NCBI GenBank assembly: GCA_003541675.1
Contig: DPMC01000180.1
Location: 1-17,479, forward strand
DNA: 17,479 bases
Direction of reading: 5' to 3'
Source: Acidimicrobiaceae bacterium
GTDB lineage: Bacteria; Actinomycetota; Acidimicrobiia; Acidimicrobiales; MedAcidi-G1
Each line of letters begins with the position of its first letter. Within the stretch, counting starts at the first letter, position 1. The translations under genes were made by a program, and so were the position numbers. Below, piece by piece: positions 1 to 7,247 of this stretch. Under the pieces are notes generated by a model that ran no database searches, was not told the origin of the DNA, and was given only the letters and a program-made list of their open reading frames with translations.

Positions 1-2
1 TG

Positions 3-104
3 GGGTTAGAGGTCCTCAAACGGGAGGCAGGGATCTCGTTAGATGCGGTGTTCACGGTTGGCGCGTCCGTCAATCGGCCCGTAGCCTGTCGGGCAGACAC
101 GTGA
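3..104 (+). CDS. possible 3' end of an unidentified gene (partial)
   Basis: From base 3 a frame runs open for 33 codons and stops at TGA 102-104. About 70 percent of its codons end in G or C, as expected for coding DNA in this genome. I recognise no family in the short peptide, which contains LKREAGISLDAVF. The stretch is too short to prove coding. On the opposite strand a GTG at 55 also opens a frame leaving the window leftwards, so a divergent gene start is an alternative. Confidence 0.22.
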   Translation, partial: GLEVLKREAGISLDAVFTVGASVNRPVACRADT

Positions 105-141
105 TCGGTGCGGGATTCGTCCCGACCCATCGGTCCAGTCC

Positions 142-177
142 GATCGGCAGCCGAGCCGATCCCGCCGTCACCGACGG
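142..177. terminator. two adjacent small hairpins upstream of rpmH
   Basis: GATCGGC (142-148) and GCCGATC (155-161) form a 7-bp stem with a 6-base loop. CCGTC (165-169) and GACGG (173-177) form a second stem with a 3-base loop. No T-run follows either one. High-GC actinobacterial terminators often lack a U tract, so these could end an upstream transcript, but the role is inferred. Confidence 0.3.
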
Positions 178-204
178 TGGACGGTCGTTCTTCGTCTGGC
201 GTCT

Positions 205-233
205 TTGTCCGATGAGGGGTCCGACCGTATTCC
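205..233 (+). promoter_or_regulatory. candidate promoter for the rpmH operon
   Basis: TTGTCC (205-210) and TATTCC (228-233) are separated by exactly 17 bases and lie about 70 bases upstream of the rpmH start. The -10 match is only moderate. The remainder of 105-301 shows no gene and no clear DnaA boxes. Confidence 0.27.
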
Positions 234-301
234 AGTAATCGACGGCATCTGGGCGCTCCCCTTCCTGACGACGCCCTTTCGATGCCAGCAGGAGACCATT
301 T

Positions 302-436
302 ATGAAGCGTACGTTCCAGCCCAACACCAGGCGTCGAGCCAGGAAGCACGGCTTCCGGAAGCGGATGCAAACCCGCGCAGGAAGGGCCATCATTTCGGCC
401 CGCCGCCAGAAGGGCCGCGCCCGATTGTCGGCTTGA
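302..436 (+). CDS. rpmH: 50S ribosomal protein L34
   Basis: This 44-residue protein starts [18 protein letters not shown] and continues with RKRM, RAGRAI and ISARRQKGR, the signature of bacterial L34. L34 is a small, very basic protein of the large ribosomal subunit. The length is normal for the family. The ATG at 302 is preceded by AGGAG (290-294) with 7 bases of spacing. The stop codon overlaps the probable TTG start of rnpA, so the two are very likely co-transcribed and translationally coupled, as in most bacteria. The gene is the first of the origin-proximal cluster that continues to parB. Confidence 0.97.
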   Translation: MKRTFQPNTRRRARKHGFRKRMQTRAGRAIISARRQKGRARLSA

Positions 437-777
437 TCGGCCGGCTGCGTCGACGGGACGACTTTCGTCTACTCCGTCGCAATGGTCGCACGGTTCGCCG
501 TGGACCATTGCGAATCGGCTTTCGAGCCAGCGGAGACCAGATGGACGGCCCGGGACCGAGGGTGGCCTACGCCATTCCTCGGACCGTCGGGCCGGCGGTC
601 GTCCGGAACCGGATCCGCCGTCGCCTCAGGGCGATAGTGGTGGACCTCGACCGGCGCCCACAGGGTGTACCGGTCGGCGACTACCTGGTTCGGGTGTCAC
701 CTGGTGCTGCGGACTCGTCCTACGACGAGCTCCAGCGATATCTGACGGGTGCGATCGACGCACTAACCGAAGGCTAA
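433..777 (+). CDS. rnpA: ribonuclease P protein component
   Basis: RnpA is the protein subunit of RNase P, which removes 5' leaders from precursor tRNAs together with the RNA subunit. The 114 residues include the opening RLRRRDDF, the GRTVRRGPL strand and the diagnostic basic RNR segment (about residues 58-66, RNRIRRRLR). I chose TTG 433-435 because family members begin just before the RLRRRxDF segment and because it overlaps the rpmH stop (TTGA), suggesting termination-reinitiation. No good ribosome-binding site is visible directly before it. The same frame is open without a stop back to 205, through all of rpmH, so an upstream start cannot be excluded. The identity is secure; the start is not. 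Confidence 0.93.
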   Translation: MIGRLRRRDDFRLLRRNGRTVRRGPLRIGFRASGDQMDGPGPRVAYAIPRTVGPAVVRNRIRRRLRAIVVDLDRRPQGVPVGDYLVRVSPGAADSSYDELQRYLTGAIDALTEG

Positions 778-812
778 CGCTCCGACGTGTACGTACTTGA
801 CGGAACCTATCT

Positions 813-1103
813 ATGAAAACATCCTCTGACCTCGGTGTTCTTACCCGAATTTTGCGATCTGCGGTACGTGGCTACCAGCGCGTCGTGGATGGTCGTCCCA
901 CTCCCTGTCGATTTGTCCCGACCTGTTCGAACTACGCCTTGGACGCCCTCGAGAGCCATGGGGCGATTCGTGGTTCCGTGTTGACCGTCGGGCGCCTCTG
1001 CCGGTGCCATCCGTGGGGTGGTACGGGCTTGGATCCCGTGCCCGGGCCATCTGACCGTCCCCATCCGTTTCATGGTTCCCGAGGATCCACATGTTCGACC
1101 TGA
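813..1103 (+). CDS. yidD: YidD membrane protein insertion efficiency factor
   Basis: YidD is a small membrane-associated protein that assists YidC-dependent insertion of inner-membrane proteins. The 96-residue product carries the conserved cysteine-rich core: [12 protein letters not shown] (residues 31-42), [10 protein letters not shown] (45-54) and [14 protein letters not shown] (64-77). An amphipathic N-terminal helix precedes it ([15 protein letters not shown]). The ATG at 813 has only a weak upstream purine signal. The reading frame overlaps the start of yidC by 13 bases, so translation of the two is probably coupled. The residues after DPVP are a non-conserved tail. Order rnpA-yidD-yidC is typical. 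Confidence 0.94.
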   Translation: MKTSSDLGVLTRILRSAVRGYQRVVDGRPTPCRFVPTCSNYALDALESHGAIRGSVLTVGRLCRCHPWGGTGLDPVPGPSDRPHPFHGSRGSTCST

Positions 1104-2347
1104 TCGCCGCCGTTCTGTCCTGGTTCTACGGGCTCGTACCCAGTTACGGCCTGGCCATTGTCCTGCTGACCCTGGTGGTCATGCTGATCGTGACCCCTCT
1201 GACCCTTAAGGGCACGCGGTCGATGATCAAGATGCAGCACCTCCAGCCCGAGATGAAGAAGATCCAGACTCGGTATAAGGGCGACCGGGAGGTCATGAAC
1301 CGGGAGATGATGGCCTTCTACCAGGCCAACAACATCAACCCGATGGGTGGCTGCCTGCCCATGTTGATCCAGGCGCCAGTGTTCATGGTCCTGTACAACG
1401 TGCTGCGGGGCATGACCAGGCGGTTGTCCGACATCGGGGACAGCGCGGGATGGGTGGCCGGACGGTTGGCCAACGGTTCAAATGCGGCATTGACCGGGGC
1501 GTCCAACGATCCTCAGGCCTTCTATCCGGCCTACGTCGACCCGAGTTCAGATCTCTTCATCGACCTGTCTAGTGAGACCGAAATGCTCTTCCTGGGCTTC
1601 GATCTCTCCCGATCAGCGGGAACGGCGTTGTCACAGAGCTTGACGTCGTCCCTCCCCTATCTGATCCTGATCCTGATCGTGTTCGCCAGCTCATGGATCC
1701 AGCAGCGACAGATCAGGGGTCGGAACCCCGATGCCACGGTGAATCCTCAGCAGCAGATGCTGATGAAGGTCATGCCGTTCTTCCTGCCGGTGATCTCGTT
1801 CAACTTGGATGCTGCGTTGGTCATGTACTTCGTGGTCTCCAACCTGTACCGGATCGCCCAGCAGGCCTACATCACCCAGACGTTGTACGGACCTGGGCGG
1901 GATCATCCAGAGGTTGTGGTTCCGACCAGTACTGAATCGACCAAGAAGTCCGGTGGCGGTAAGTCCGGCAGTGCCAAATCTGGTGCCAAGACCGGCGGCA
2001 AGCCCGGGAAAAGTACAGGTGGAAAGCCTGAAGATAGGCCCTCGACCAGCGGTTCTGTTCGATCAGGACGAACGACAGCCGGCAAGGTTGAGAATAGTTC
2101 TCAAAAGATCGACGATGGAGTGTCCTCTGAGGATGATTCCCGTTCAAGCAAGAAGCGTGCTCGGAAATCCAGGTCCTCGACTTCCCCGGCGAAGAAGAAG
2201 GCGAGTCGTCGCGGACGCAGCGATGCGTCTGATGACATCAAAACAACCGACAAGAGGCCGCCGGCCGGGCGGTCTGGTGGGGGTCGGACGACTCCTCCCG
2301 GAACAGCCCGTGCGCGCAGTGCCAAGAACAAGAAAAGGAGGAAGTGA
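1091..2347 (+). CDS. yidC: membrane protein insertase YidC/Oxa1 family
   Basis: YidC inserts and folds membrane proteins, alone or with SecYEG. The 418-residue protein is of the Gram-positive type without the large periplasmic domain. Hydrophobic segments lie at about 19-39, 88-106, 186-203 and 225-255. The family core is clear: a basic loop containing [16 protein letters not shown], then [15 protein letters not shown] (residues 80-94). R43 probably aligns with the functionally important groove arginine of other YidC proteins. From about residue 279 a 140-residue tail is composed almost entirely of Ser, Gly, Lys, Arg and Thr and should be disordered and cytoplasmic; basic tails in some homologues contact ribosomes. 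AGGA at 1080-1083 precedes the ATG. Confidence 0.96.
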   Translation: MFDLIAAVLSWFYGLVPSYGLAIVLLTLVVMLIVTPLTLKGTRSMIKMQHLQPEMKKIQTRYKGDREVMNREMMAFYQANNINPMGGCLPMLIQAPVFMVLYNVLRGMTRRLSDIGDSAGWVAGRLANGSNAALTGASNDPQAFYPAYVDPSSDLFIDLSSETEMLFLGFDLSRSAGTALSQSLTSSLPYLILILIVFASSWIQQRQIRGRNPDATVNPQQQMLMKVMPFFLPVISFNLDAALVMYFVVSNLYRIAQQAYITQTLYGPGRDHPEVVVPTSTESTKKSGGGKSGSAKSGAKTGGKPGKSTGGKPEDRPSTSGSVRSGRTTAGKVENSSQKIDDGVSSEDDSRSSKKRARKSRSSTSPAKKKASRRGRSDASDDIKTTDKRPPAGRSGGGRTTPPGTARARSAKNKKRRK

Positions 2348-2350
2348 GCC

Positions 2351-3436
2351 ATGGAGTGGATTGAAACCACCGGTATCTCACTAGATGAAGCAAAGGAACG
2401 AGCCTTGGATCGGCTCGGTGTAGCTGAAGATGAACTCGAGGTGGAGGTGCTGGTCGAGGCCTCTCGGTCGATGTTTGGTTTGAAGAAGACCGAGGCCCGT
2501 CTCCGGGCTCGTGTTCGGCCGACCAGCCCCCGTCCCAAGGTGGAGCGACGTGATCGGAATCGGCGAAATGACCGCAGCGGCGGTCGGGGTCGTGGCGGTT
2601 CTGGCAAGGGCAGCGGGCGACAGAATGGCCAGTCCAAGGGCGGGGATCAGGATCGGATCCGGAGTACCACCCAGGGTGGTGATCGTCGGCAGGATCGTGA
2701 TGACGAGCGTCAGGGCGAGGGTTCTCGTGGTGGCAATCGTCGCCGCAGGGGGGGCGAGGGTCGTGGCGATGGGCAAGGCCACTCGCAGCAGGAGTCAGTA
2801 ACTTCGGAAAAGCGTGCGTCACGGGAGCCTGTGGGCGATTCTGGACGTGGACGGGACCGGGGTAGTGAGAGGAATGCCGATCGTCGAGGTCGGAATGGAG
2901 AGTCGGCGAAGTCGTCGACCGATGGAAACGGTCGTGGAAGCGACCGGGAGAGGACTGACGTGGAGTCCATGGATCTGCAGACGCAGGCACGAATCACTGA
3001 AGAGTTCGTCCAGGGACTCCTGGACCGGATGGGCCTCGAGGCTCGGGTGGCCAGCCGAATCGAAGAGGATCGCCTCACCGTCGAGGCTCAGGGCCTGAAC
3101 CTTGGTCTGGCCATTGGCCAGCGAGGCGAAACGGTACGTGCCATCACCGAACTGTCACGGACCCTCGTACAGAGGAGTTCCGATGGTCAGGCGGATGGGT
3201 CTCTGACTGTCGACATCGGCGGGTACCGCGAGCGTCGTCGGACCTTCCTGGCGGACTTCGCTCGGAACCAGGGCGAGGCTGTGCTTGATGACGGTCGTCC
3301 CCGGGCGCTGGAGCCCATGGGAGCAGCGGATCGCAAGGTCGTGCATGACACCGTGGGAGAGATCGATGGCCTCGCCACCTTCTCTGAGGGCAGTGACGCT
3401 GATCGGCGAGTGGTGATCTCGCTGATCGACGGCTAA
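2351..3436 (+). CDS. jag: Jag/KhpB-type RNA-binding protein (Jag-N, KH, R3H)
   Basis: This is an RNA-binding protein classically encoded next to yidC; homologues in Firmicutes (KhpB/EloR) act in cell-wall and division control. Residues 1-55 form the Jag-N domain (GISLDEAKERALDRLGV, MFGLKKTEARLRARV). Residues 57-205 are a long Arg/Gly/Asp-rich linker with many RG dipeptides. The KH domain follows, with the GxxG loop as IGQRG at 255-259, and then R3H with R328 and H332 (RKVVH). AGGAGG at 2336-2341 lies 9 bases before the ATG, inside the end of yidC, and only 3 bases separate the two genes, so they are surely one transcript. At 361 residues it is longer than many homologues, because of the linker. 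Confidence 0.94.
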   Translation: MEWIETTGISLDEAKERALDRLGVAEDELEVEVLVEASRSMFGLKKTEARLRARVRPTSPRPKVERRDRNRRNDRSGGRGRGGSGKGSGRQNGQSKGGDQDRIRSTTQGGDRRQDRDDERQGEGSRGGNRRRRGGEGRGDGQGHSQQESVTSEKRASREPVGDSGRGRDRGSERNADRRGRNGESAKSSTDGNGRGSDRERTDVESMDLQTQARITEEFVQGLLDRMGLEARVASRIEEDRLTVEAQGLNLGLAIGQRGETVRAITELSRTLVQRSSDGQADGSLTVDIGGYRERRRTFLADFARNQGEAVLDDGRPRALEPMGAADRKVVHDTVGEIDGLATFSEGSDADRRVVISLIDG

Positions 3437-3465
3437 CCATCGTCGAGAAAAGCCTCGACCAGGTC

Positions 3466-4122
3466 TTGGACGAGGCAGTCGCCGAGGGGTATCTCACTTC
3501 ATCGGCGGCGTCCGAGGGGCCCGCGCACAGCGCGGGCTTCTTGGGTTTTCTGGATGGTGGTCTAGTGGTCCGGGAAGGTGACGGCCTTTCGATTCCAGAA
3601 ATGGGAGACAGCGAGCTCGCTGTGGACCTCGGAACAGGGGGTGGCGTGCCCGGGCTGGTTCTGGCCACGCTTACGCCCTGGCGGTGGATTCTGGTTGACC
3701 GGGGAGATCGTCGTGCAACCTTTCTCCGATGGGCGGTTCGCCAGCTTGGACTGGAGGATCGAGTGGACGTGCTGTTGGCCGATGCCGTTGATATCGCCAG
3801 TGGCGAGCTTCGAGGTGCGGTGTCCCTGGTGACTGCCCGAGGGTTTGCTCCTCCCGGGTCCACAGCGGAATGTGCGGCCCCTCTCCTGGCTGAACAGGGA
3901 GTATTGGTGGTCAGTGAGCCTCCAGGGATCACTGGCGGGAGCGCTGAGGCACGTCGATGGCCGGCTGAGGGGTTGTCCAAGCTCGGATTGGAGGATCTCG
4001 GAGGCTGGACCAGCGATCAGGCGGCTGGACCAGCGGGTTACCGGGCCATGGTCCGAATCGGGGCTTGTCCAGATCGTTTTCCTCGGCGCTTCGCCCGGCA
4101 GATGGCGGATCCCCTGTTCTGA
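3466..4122 (+). CDS. rsmG: 16S rRNA (guanine-N7) methyltransferase RsmG
   Basis: RsmG (GidB) methylates N7 of a guanine in the 530 loop of 16S rRNA using S-adenosylmethionine. The SAM-binding motif is DLGTGGGVPGL (residues 54-64), followed by ILVDRGDRRATFLRWAV and the TARGFAPPGSTAECAAPLL segment that stands for the usual SRAFAP region. The N-terminus is short and lacks the NLT/RHxxDS helices of E. coli RsmG; I associate this with Acidimicrobiia-type proteins containing a GFLG segment, from memory. The start is uncertain: TTG 3466 is the only common start codon I found in frame near the N-terminus, and it lacks a good ribosome-binding site. Position between jag and parA supports the call. Confidence 0.88.
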   Translation: MDEAVAEGYLTSSAASEGPAHSAGFLGFLDGGLVVREGDGLSIPEMGDSELAVDLGTGGGVPGLVLATLTPWRWILVDRGDRRATFLRWAVRQLGLEDRVDVLLADAVDIASGELRGAVSLVTARGFAPPGSTAECAAPLLAEQGVLVVSEPPGITGGSAEARRWPAEGLSKLGLEDLGGWTSDQAAGPAGYRAMVRIGACPDRFPRRFARQMADPLF

Positions 4123-4140
4123 GAGCCACCTAGACGAGGG

Positions 4141-4158
4141 ATGTTTCACGTGAAACAT
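4141..4158. promoter_or_regulatory. parS centromere site 1
   Basis: Bases 4142-4157 read TGTTTCACGTGAAACA, a perfect match to the bacterial chromosomal parS consensus, and the palindrome extends one more base each side. ParB binds this sequence, loads as a CTP-dependent clamp and spreads to form the partition complex. It lies 19 bases after the rsmG stop. Confidence 0.97.
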
Positions 4159-4188
4159 TTCGGAGTAAGCAGGTTGCTTGGGTCGACA

Positions 4189-4208
4189 TTCCCCAGCCCA
4201 CCGGGGAA
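4189..4208. repeat. inverted repeat between the two parS sites
   Basis: TTCCCC (4189-4194) pairs with GGGGAA (4203-4208) around an 8-base loop. It could be a weak terminator for the rpmH-rsmG transcript. There is no T-run after it, and the next feature is parS site 2. Confidence 0.35.
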
Positions 4209-4212
4209 CAGT

Positions 4213-4228
4213 TGTTTCACGTGAAACA
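4213..4228. promoter_or_regulatory. parS centromere site 2
   Basis: A second perfect TGTTTCACGTGAAACA, 71 bases centre to centre from site 1 and about 92 bases upstream of the chosen parA start. Two sites beside parAB indicate the main partition locus near the origin. Confidence 0.97.
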
Positions 4229-4253
4229 TTCGGACGGTTGCGGCACGAAAACT

Positions 4254-4265
4254 CGTTCTAGAACG
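4254..4265. promoter_or_regulatory. 12-bp perfect palindrome upstream of parA
   Basis: CGTTCTAGAACG is a perfect palindrome in the untranslated region before parA. It is not a parS variant. A dimeric repressor operator is possible, but no regulator can be named from the sequence. Confidence 0.4.
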
Positions 4266-4274
4266 GGGCTTTCC

Positions 4275-4287
4275 ACAAGGTCCTTGT
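4275..4287. promoter_or_regulatory. 13-base odd palindrome upstream of parA
   Basis: ACAAGG and CCTTGT are exact inverted repeats around a single central T (4281). The centre lies about 21 bases downstream of that of the preceding 12-bp palindrome, roughly two helical turns, so both could lie on the same DNA face. Confidence 0.38.
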
Positions 4288-4319
4288 CTTTTCCCACCGT
4301 TCTGGCCATGATGCCCGGG

Positions 4320-5177
4320 ATGTCTCAAGAAACCCATCGCCCACGCATCATCGCCGTCGCAAACCAGAAGGGTGGGGTCGGAAAGACCACGACGACCATC
4401 AACCTCGGTGCGTCAATGGCTGAGGAGGGTAGAAAGGTACTGATAGTTGACCTGGATCCTCAGGCGAACGCCACCACAGGTGTCGGCGTGCCTTCTCGGG
4501 ATCTCGAGCAGTCGATCTATGACGTGCTCTTGCAACAAGCGTCGGCGGCTGACTTGCGTTGTTCGACTGATACCCCCAACCTCGACCTACTCCCCTCCAG
4601 CCTGGCCCTCGCTGGGGCGGAAATCGAGCTGGTGGCGGCATTCAGTCGGGAGTACCGGCTGGAACGGGCGCTTGCGGAGATCGTCGACGACTACGACATC
4701 GTCTTGATCGACTGTCCACCGGCGCTAGGTCTCTTGACGATCAACGCCCTAGTAGCCGCTCGTGAAGTTCTGGTACCAATTCAGTGTGAGTACTATGCCC
4801 TCGAGGGTCTAGGACAGCTCATCGGCAACGTGGACCTGGTCAAGGCGAACCTCAATCCTGATCTTGAGGTGTCGACCATTGCGCTGGTGATGTACGACGC
4901 ACGGACCAAACTCTCCGAACAGGTGGCGGACGAAGTTCGAACCTTCTTCGGCACCAAGGTATGTCGGCAGATAATTCCCCGATCGGTCCGGTTGTCCGAG
5001 GCGCCGTCTTTTGGCCAGCCCATCAACGTGTATGACCCGACCAGTCGTGGCGCCGTGGCGTATCGGGAATTGGCGCGTGAGGTCCTCAGCGGGCCGGTGA
5101 AGCCAACTTCTGGCCAAATTATTGATAACGATGAGAATGGTGAGTCGGAGGCCGGCTCAGAGGAGGTCCAGGCATGA
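4320..5177 (+). CDS. parA: chromosome partitioning ATPase ParA (Soj)
   Basis: ParA is a deviant Walker ATPase that binds DNA as an ATP dimer and moves ParB-parS complexes to segregate origins. With the start at 4320 the product has 285 residues: Walker A is KGGVGKTTTT (from residue 17), followed by IVDLDPQANAT (A') and IVLIDCPPALGLL (Walker B). The N-terminus MSQETHRPRIIAVANQKGG fits family alignments. In-frame ATGs at 4308 and 4311 are alternatives, and none has a strong ribosome-binding site. The frame is open further back to a TTG at 4212, but that lies in parS site 2 and is not a credible start. The stop overlaps the parB start (ATGA). Confidence 0.95.
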   Translation: MSQETHRPRIIAVANQKGGVGKTTTTINLGASMAEEGRKVLIVDLDPQANATTGVGVPSRDLEQSIYDVLLQQASAADLRCSTDTPNLDLLPSSLALAGAEIELVAAFSREYRLERALAEIVDDYDIVLIDCPPALGLLTINALVAAREVLVPIQCEYYALEGLGQLIGNVDLVKANLNPDLEVSTIALVMYDARTKLSEQVADEVRTFFGTKVCRQIIPRSVRLSEAPSFGQPINVYDPTSRGAVAYRELAREVLSGPVKPTSGQIIDNDENGESEAGSEEVQA

Positions 5178-6154
5178 AGAAGGGTGGATTGGGAAGAGGC
5201 CTTTCCGCACTGATTCCGGAAGGAGGGGCCACGAGCCTCCGGTCCGTTGGGACTCAGGCCGACCCGCCGATTGAAGGGGTGCCCCGGGGGGCGACCCCTT
5301 CTGCTCCCGGTGAGGCCACCGCAGCACCGTCGGTCCCCGTAGAGGCAAGTGGCGTTGCCGATGACCTGCATCTCGAAATGGTGGCCGTGTCAGCCATCGA
5401 GCCAAATCGCTACCAGCCTCGGCGCGTCTTCGATGACGAAAAGATGGCCGAACTGACGCTATCCATCCAGGAGATCGGTGTTCTCCAGCCGATTCTCGTG
5501 CGTCGGACCGAGGACGGCCTTGAACTGGTGGCTGGGGAGCGTCGCTGGCGAGCGGCTCGGCGGGCCGGGTTGTCGGCCATACCCGCGCTGGTCCGGGATG
5601 TTGGTGACCGGGACAGCCTCGAGCAGGCCATTGTCGAGAACGTCCACCGAGATGACCTCAATCCACTGGAGGAGGCCTCGGCCTTCCATCGTTTGATGGA
5701 CGAATTCGGGCTTACACAGCACCAGGTGGCGGTTCGGGTGGGTCGTAGCCGACCTGCGGTGGCCAATGCGCTTCGGTTGCTCCATCTGCCCGACACCGTC
5801 CAGCAGATGATCATGGAGGGTCTCCTCACTGCTGGGCACGCTCGGACCCTGGCTGGGCTGGTTGACCATCACCTCTTGGAGCGTCTGGCCTCTCGAGTGG
5901 TCGACGACGGTCTCTCGGTTCGTCAGGTTGAGGATCTGGTTCGGGCCCTCGACAAGGTCGAAGAGCCGGTTGTGGATTCGACCGCGTATCCAGTACCTAC
6001 GCCTGATGCGGCACTCCTGGAGGTCGAACGGATCCTCGGAGACCGGTTCGATACCAAGGTTCGGGTGGTTACGCGGGGTCGCAAGGGCCGGATAGTTGTC
6101 GAGTATGCCGATCGGGATGACTTACAGCGCTTGTTCGAGCTTTTGGGTGGCTGA
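5174..6154 (+). CDS. parB: chromosome partitioning protein ParB (Spo0J), parS-binding CTPase
   Basis: ParB binds parS, uses CTP to close into a sliding clamp, and stimulates ParA. The 326 residues show the ParA-contacting N-terminal peptide KKGGLGRGLSALIP (residues 2-15), a low-complexity linker to about 62, the CTP-binding domain with GERRWRA (121-127) and ENVHRDDLNPLEE (155-167), a helix-turn-helix parS reader (about 177-203, LTQHQVAVRVGRSRPAVANAL) and a C-terminal dimerisation domain. The ribosome-binding site AGGAGGT (5161-5167) sits 6 bases before the ATG, which overlaps the parA stop. All motifs needed for CTP hydrolysis look present. The gene ends 33 bases before the convergent cwlM-like gene, with no obvious terminator between. 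Confidence 0.97.
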   Translation: MKKGGLGRGLSALIPEGGATSLRSVGTQADPPIEGVPRGATPSAPGEATAAPSVPVEASGVADDLHLEMVAVSAIEPNRYQPRRVFDDEKMAELTLSIQEIGVLQPILVRRTEDGLELVAGERRWRAARRAGLSAIPALVRDVGDRDSLEQAIVENVHRDDLNPLEEASAFHRLMDEFGLTQHQVAVRVGRSRPAVANALRLLHLPDTVQQMIMEGLLTAGHARTLAGLVDHHLLERLASRVVDDGLSVRQVEDLVRALDKVEEPVVDSTAYPVPTPDAALLEVERILGDRFDTKVRVVTRGRKGRIVVEYADRDDLQRLFELLGG

Positions 6155-6187
6155 CCTGCACTGACATCTAGCACCCGGTGGATGGGA

Positions 6188-7189
6188 TTAGACAGGACCC
6201 GCGGTTGGATCAGCCAGCCAGTCGGTAACGGCTGAAGCCAGACAGTCGGCGATCTCCGCGGTGGCGAGGACGATGGTGGACGCGGGTGCGAGGGTGCAGA
6301 GTACGGCTGGCATCCGCGTCTGACGGAGGATTGGTAGTCGTCGACCCGTACAGGTGGTGCTCACGATCTCATCGGTAGCTGCCTCTAGATGGATCCGTAG
6401 CGCCCGGTCCAGTGCATCGGCACAACGATGCGCCAGGCGGAGGCCCCCCTCGGAATGGAATCCGGCTGTGGAAAAGTAGTCTGTTCTGCATTGGGAATGA
6501 TTCTCAAGACGGAGGCCAATGTAGGTTCCGGCGTCAAATTCGTTGGCAGTTTCCGCTTGTAGGGCCGCGTCGGGCTGATCCAACTCCAGAACATGGGCGC
6601 CACGGGCCCGAAGGATGCGGGTCAGTGCCCCGGCCAGAGCGGCGGTTCCACCAAATTCACCAATGGCGATTCGTTGGTCGACAAGATCGGGTCGACTTCG
6701 ACGGAGACGGTCCAGCTCCCGCACCTGGGCCACTGGTTGTCGCCCTGCGGTCCGTCCTAGAAGGCGTCGGAGTCCGTCCACGGTAAGCGGCCCGGCGATT
6801 CCGTCCGCGGCGAGGCCGATGTTCCGTTGGAATTCAGACACTGCTGACGTGGTGTCCGGTCCGAGAATGCCGTCGATCCGGCCGGCGTCGAAACCTAGGC
6901 TTCCGAGGCGTAATTGCAGGTCAGCGACGTCATCGCCTCGGAACATTGGAGTGTGGAGGTAGAGGTGGCGGTCACCGAGGCGGTGGCCGGCCTCGACGAG
7001 GGCGGCATGCGTAGCGTCGTCGACCGTTCCGTGTTCGTCGAGGCCCCGCTCGGCCTGGAAGGCCAGCAGTGCCCTAGTGGTGTCGGGTCCGAATGAGCCG
7101 TCGACCACCTCGTGGTGATCGACGGGATGACCGACGTCGGCCAGACGGTGGTGAAGGTCGTGGATCGTTGGATCGTCTGATCCGGTCAC
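6188..7189 (-). CDS. cwlM: CwlM-like protein: two peptidoglycan-binding domains plus degenerate amidase domain
   Basis: Mycobacterial CwlM is a cytoplasmic amidase homologue that regulates MurA and so peptidoglycan precursor synthesis. This 333-residue protein has no signal peptide. Two PG_binding_1 repeats are visible: DGSFGPDTTRALLAFQAERGL (in part, from residue 30) and DGILGPDTTSAVSEFQ (106-121). The Amidase_3-like region (about 170-333) keeps the frame of the fold but not the chemistry: the DPGHGG segment is GEFGG (177-181), the SIHAN segment is LRLEN (226-230), and the MPAVLxE segment is MPAVLCT (293-299). I take GTG 7189 as start because the open frame before it overlaps trxA. It lies next to trxA-trxB as in Mycobacterium. 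The symbol is by homology and position only. Confidence 0.8.
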   Translation of the reverse strand: MTGSDDPTIHDLHHRLADVGHPVDHHEVVDGSFGPDTTRALLAFQAERGLDEHGTVDDATHAALVEAGHRLGDRHLYLHTPMFRGDDVADLQLRLGSLGFDAGRIDGILGPDTTSAVSEFQRNIGLAADGIAGPLTVDGLRRLLGRTAGRQPVAQVRELDRLRRSRPDLVDQRIAIGEFGGTAALAGALTRILRARGAHVLELDQPDAALQAETANEFDAGTYIGLRLENHSQCRTDYFSTAGFHSEGGLRLAHRCADALDRALRIHLEAATDEIVSTTCTGRRLPILRQTRMPAVLCTLAPASTIVLATAEIADCLASAVTDWLADPTAGPV

Positions 7190-7247
7190 GGTCGGGACCG
7201 GTCTCCGTGGTCGGTTGCAGCCGGTGGTCTGTGCGCCGAGTCGAGAC

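Noticed and set aside
3144..3980. 278-codon minus-strand frame spanning the end of jag and rsmG
   Set aside because: Antisense to two recognised genes and of shadow-like composition.
3562..4158. 198-codon minus-strand frame over rsmG starting in parS
   Set aside because: It is antisense to the well-supported rsmG, starts inside parS site 1 and shows no recognisable protein features.
4212..4319. ParA extended to a TTG at 4212 giving an N-terminus MFHVKH
   Set aside because: The first codons are the parS palindrome itself, and the segment has no ParA homology. The same spurious peptide arises on the minus strand from parS site 1.
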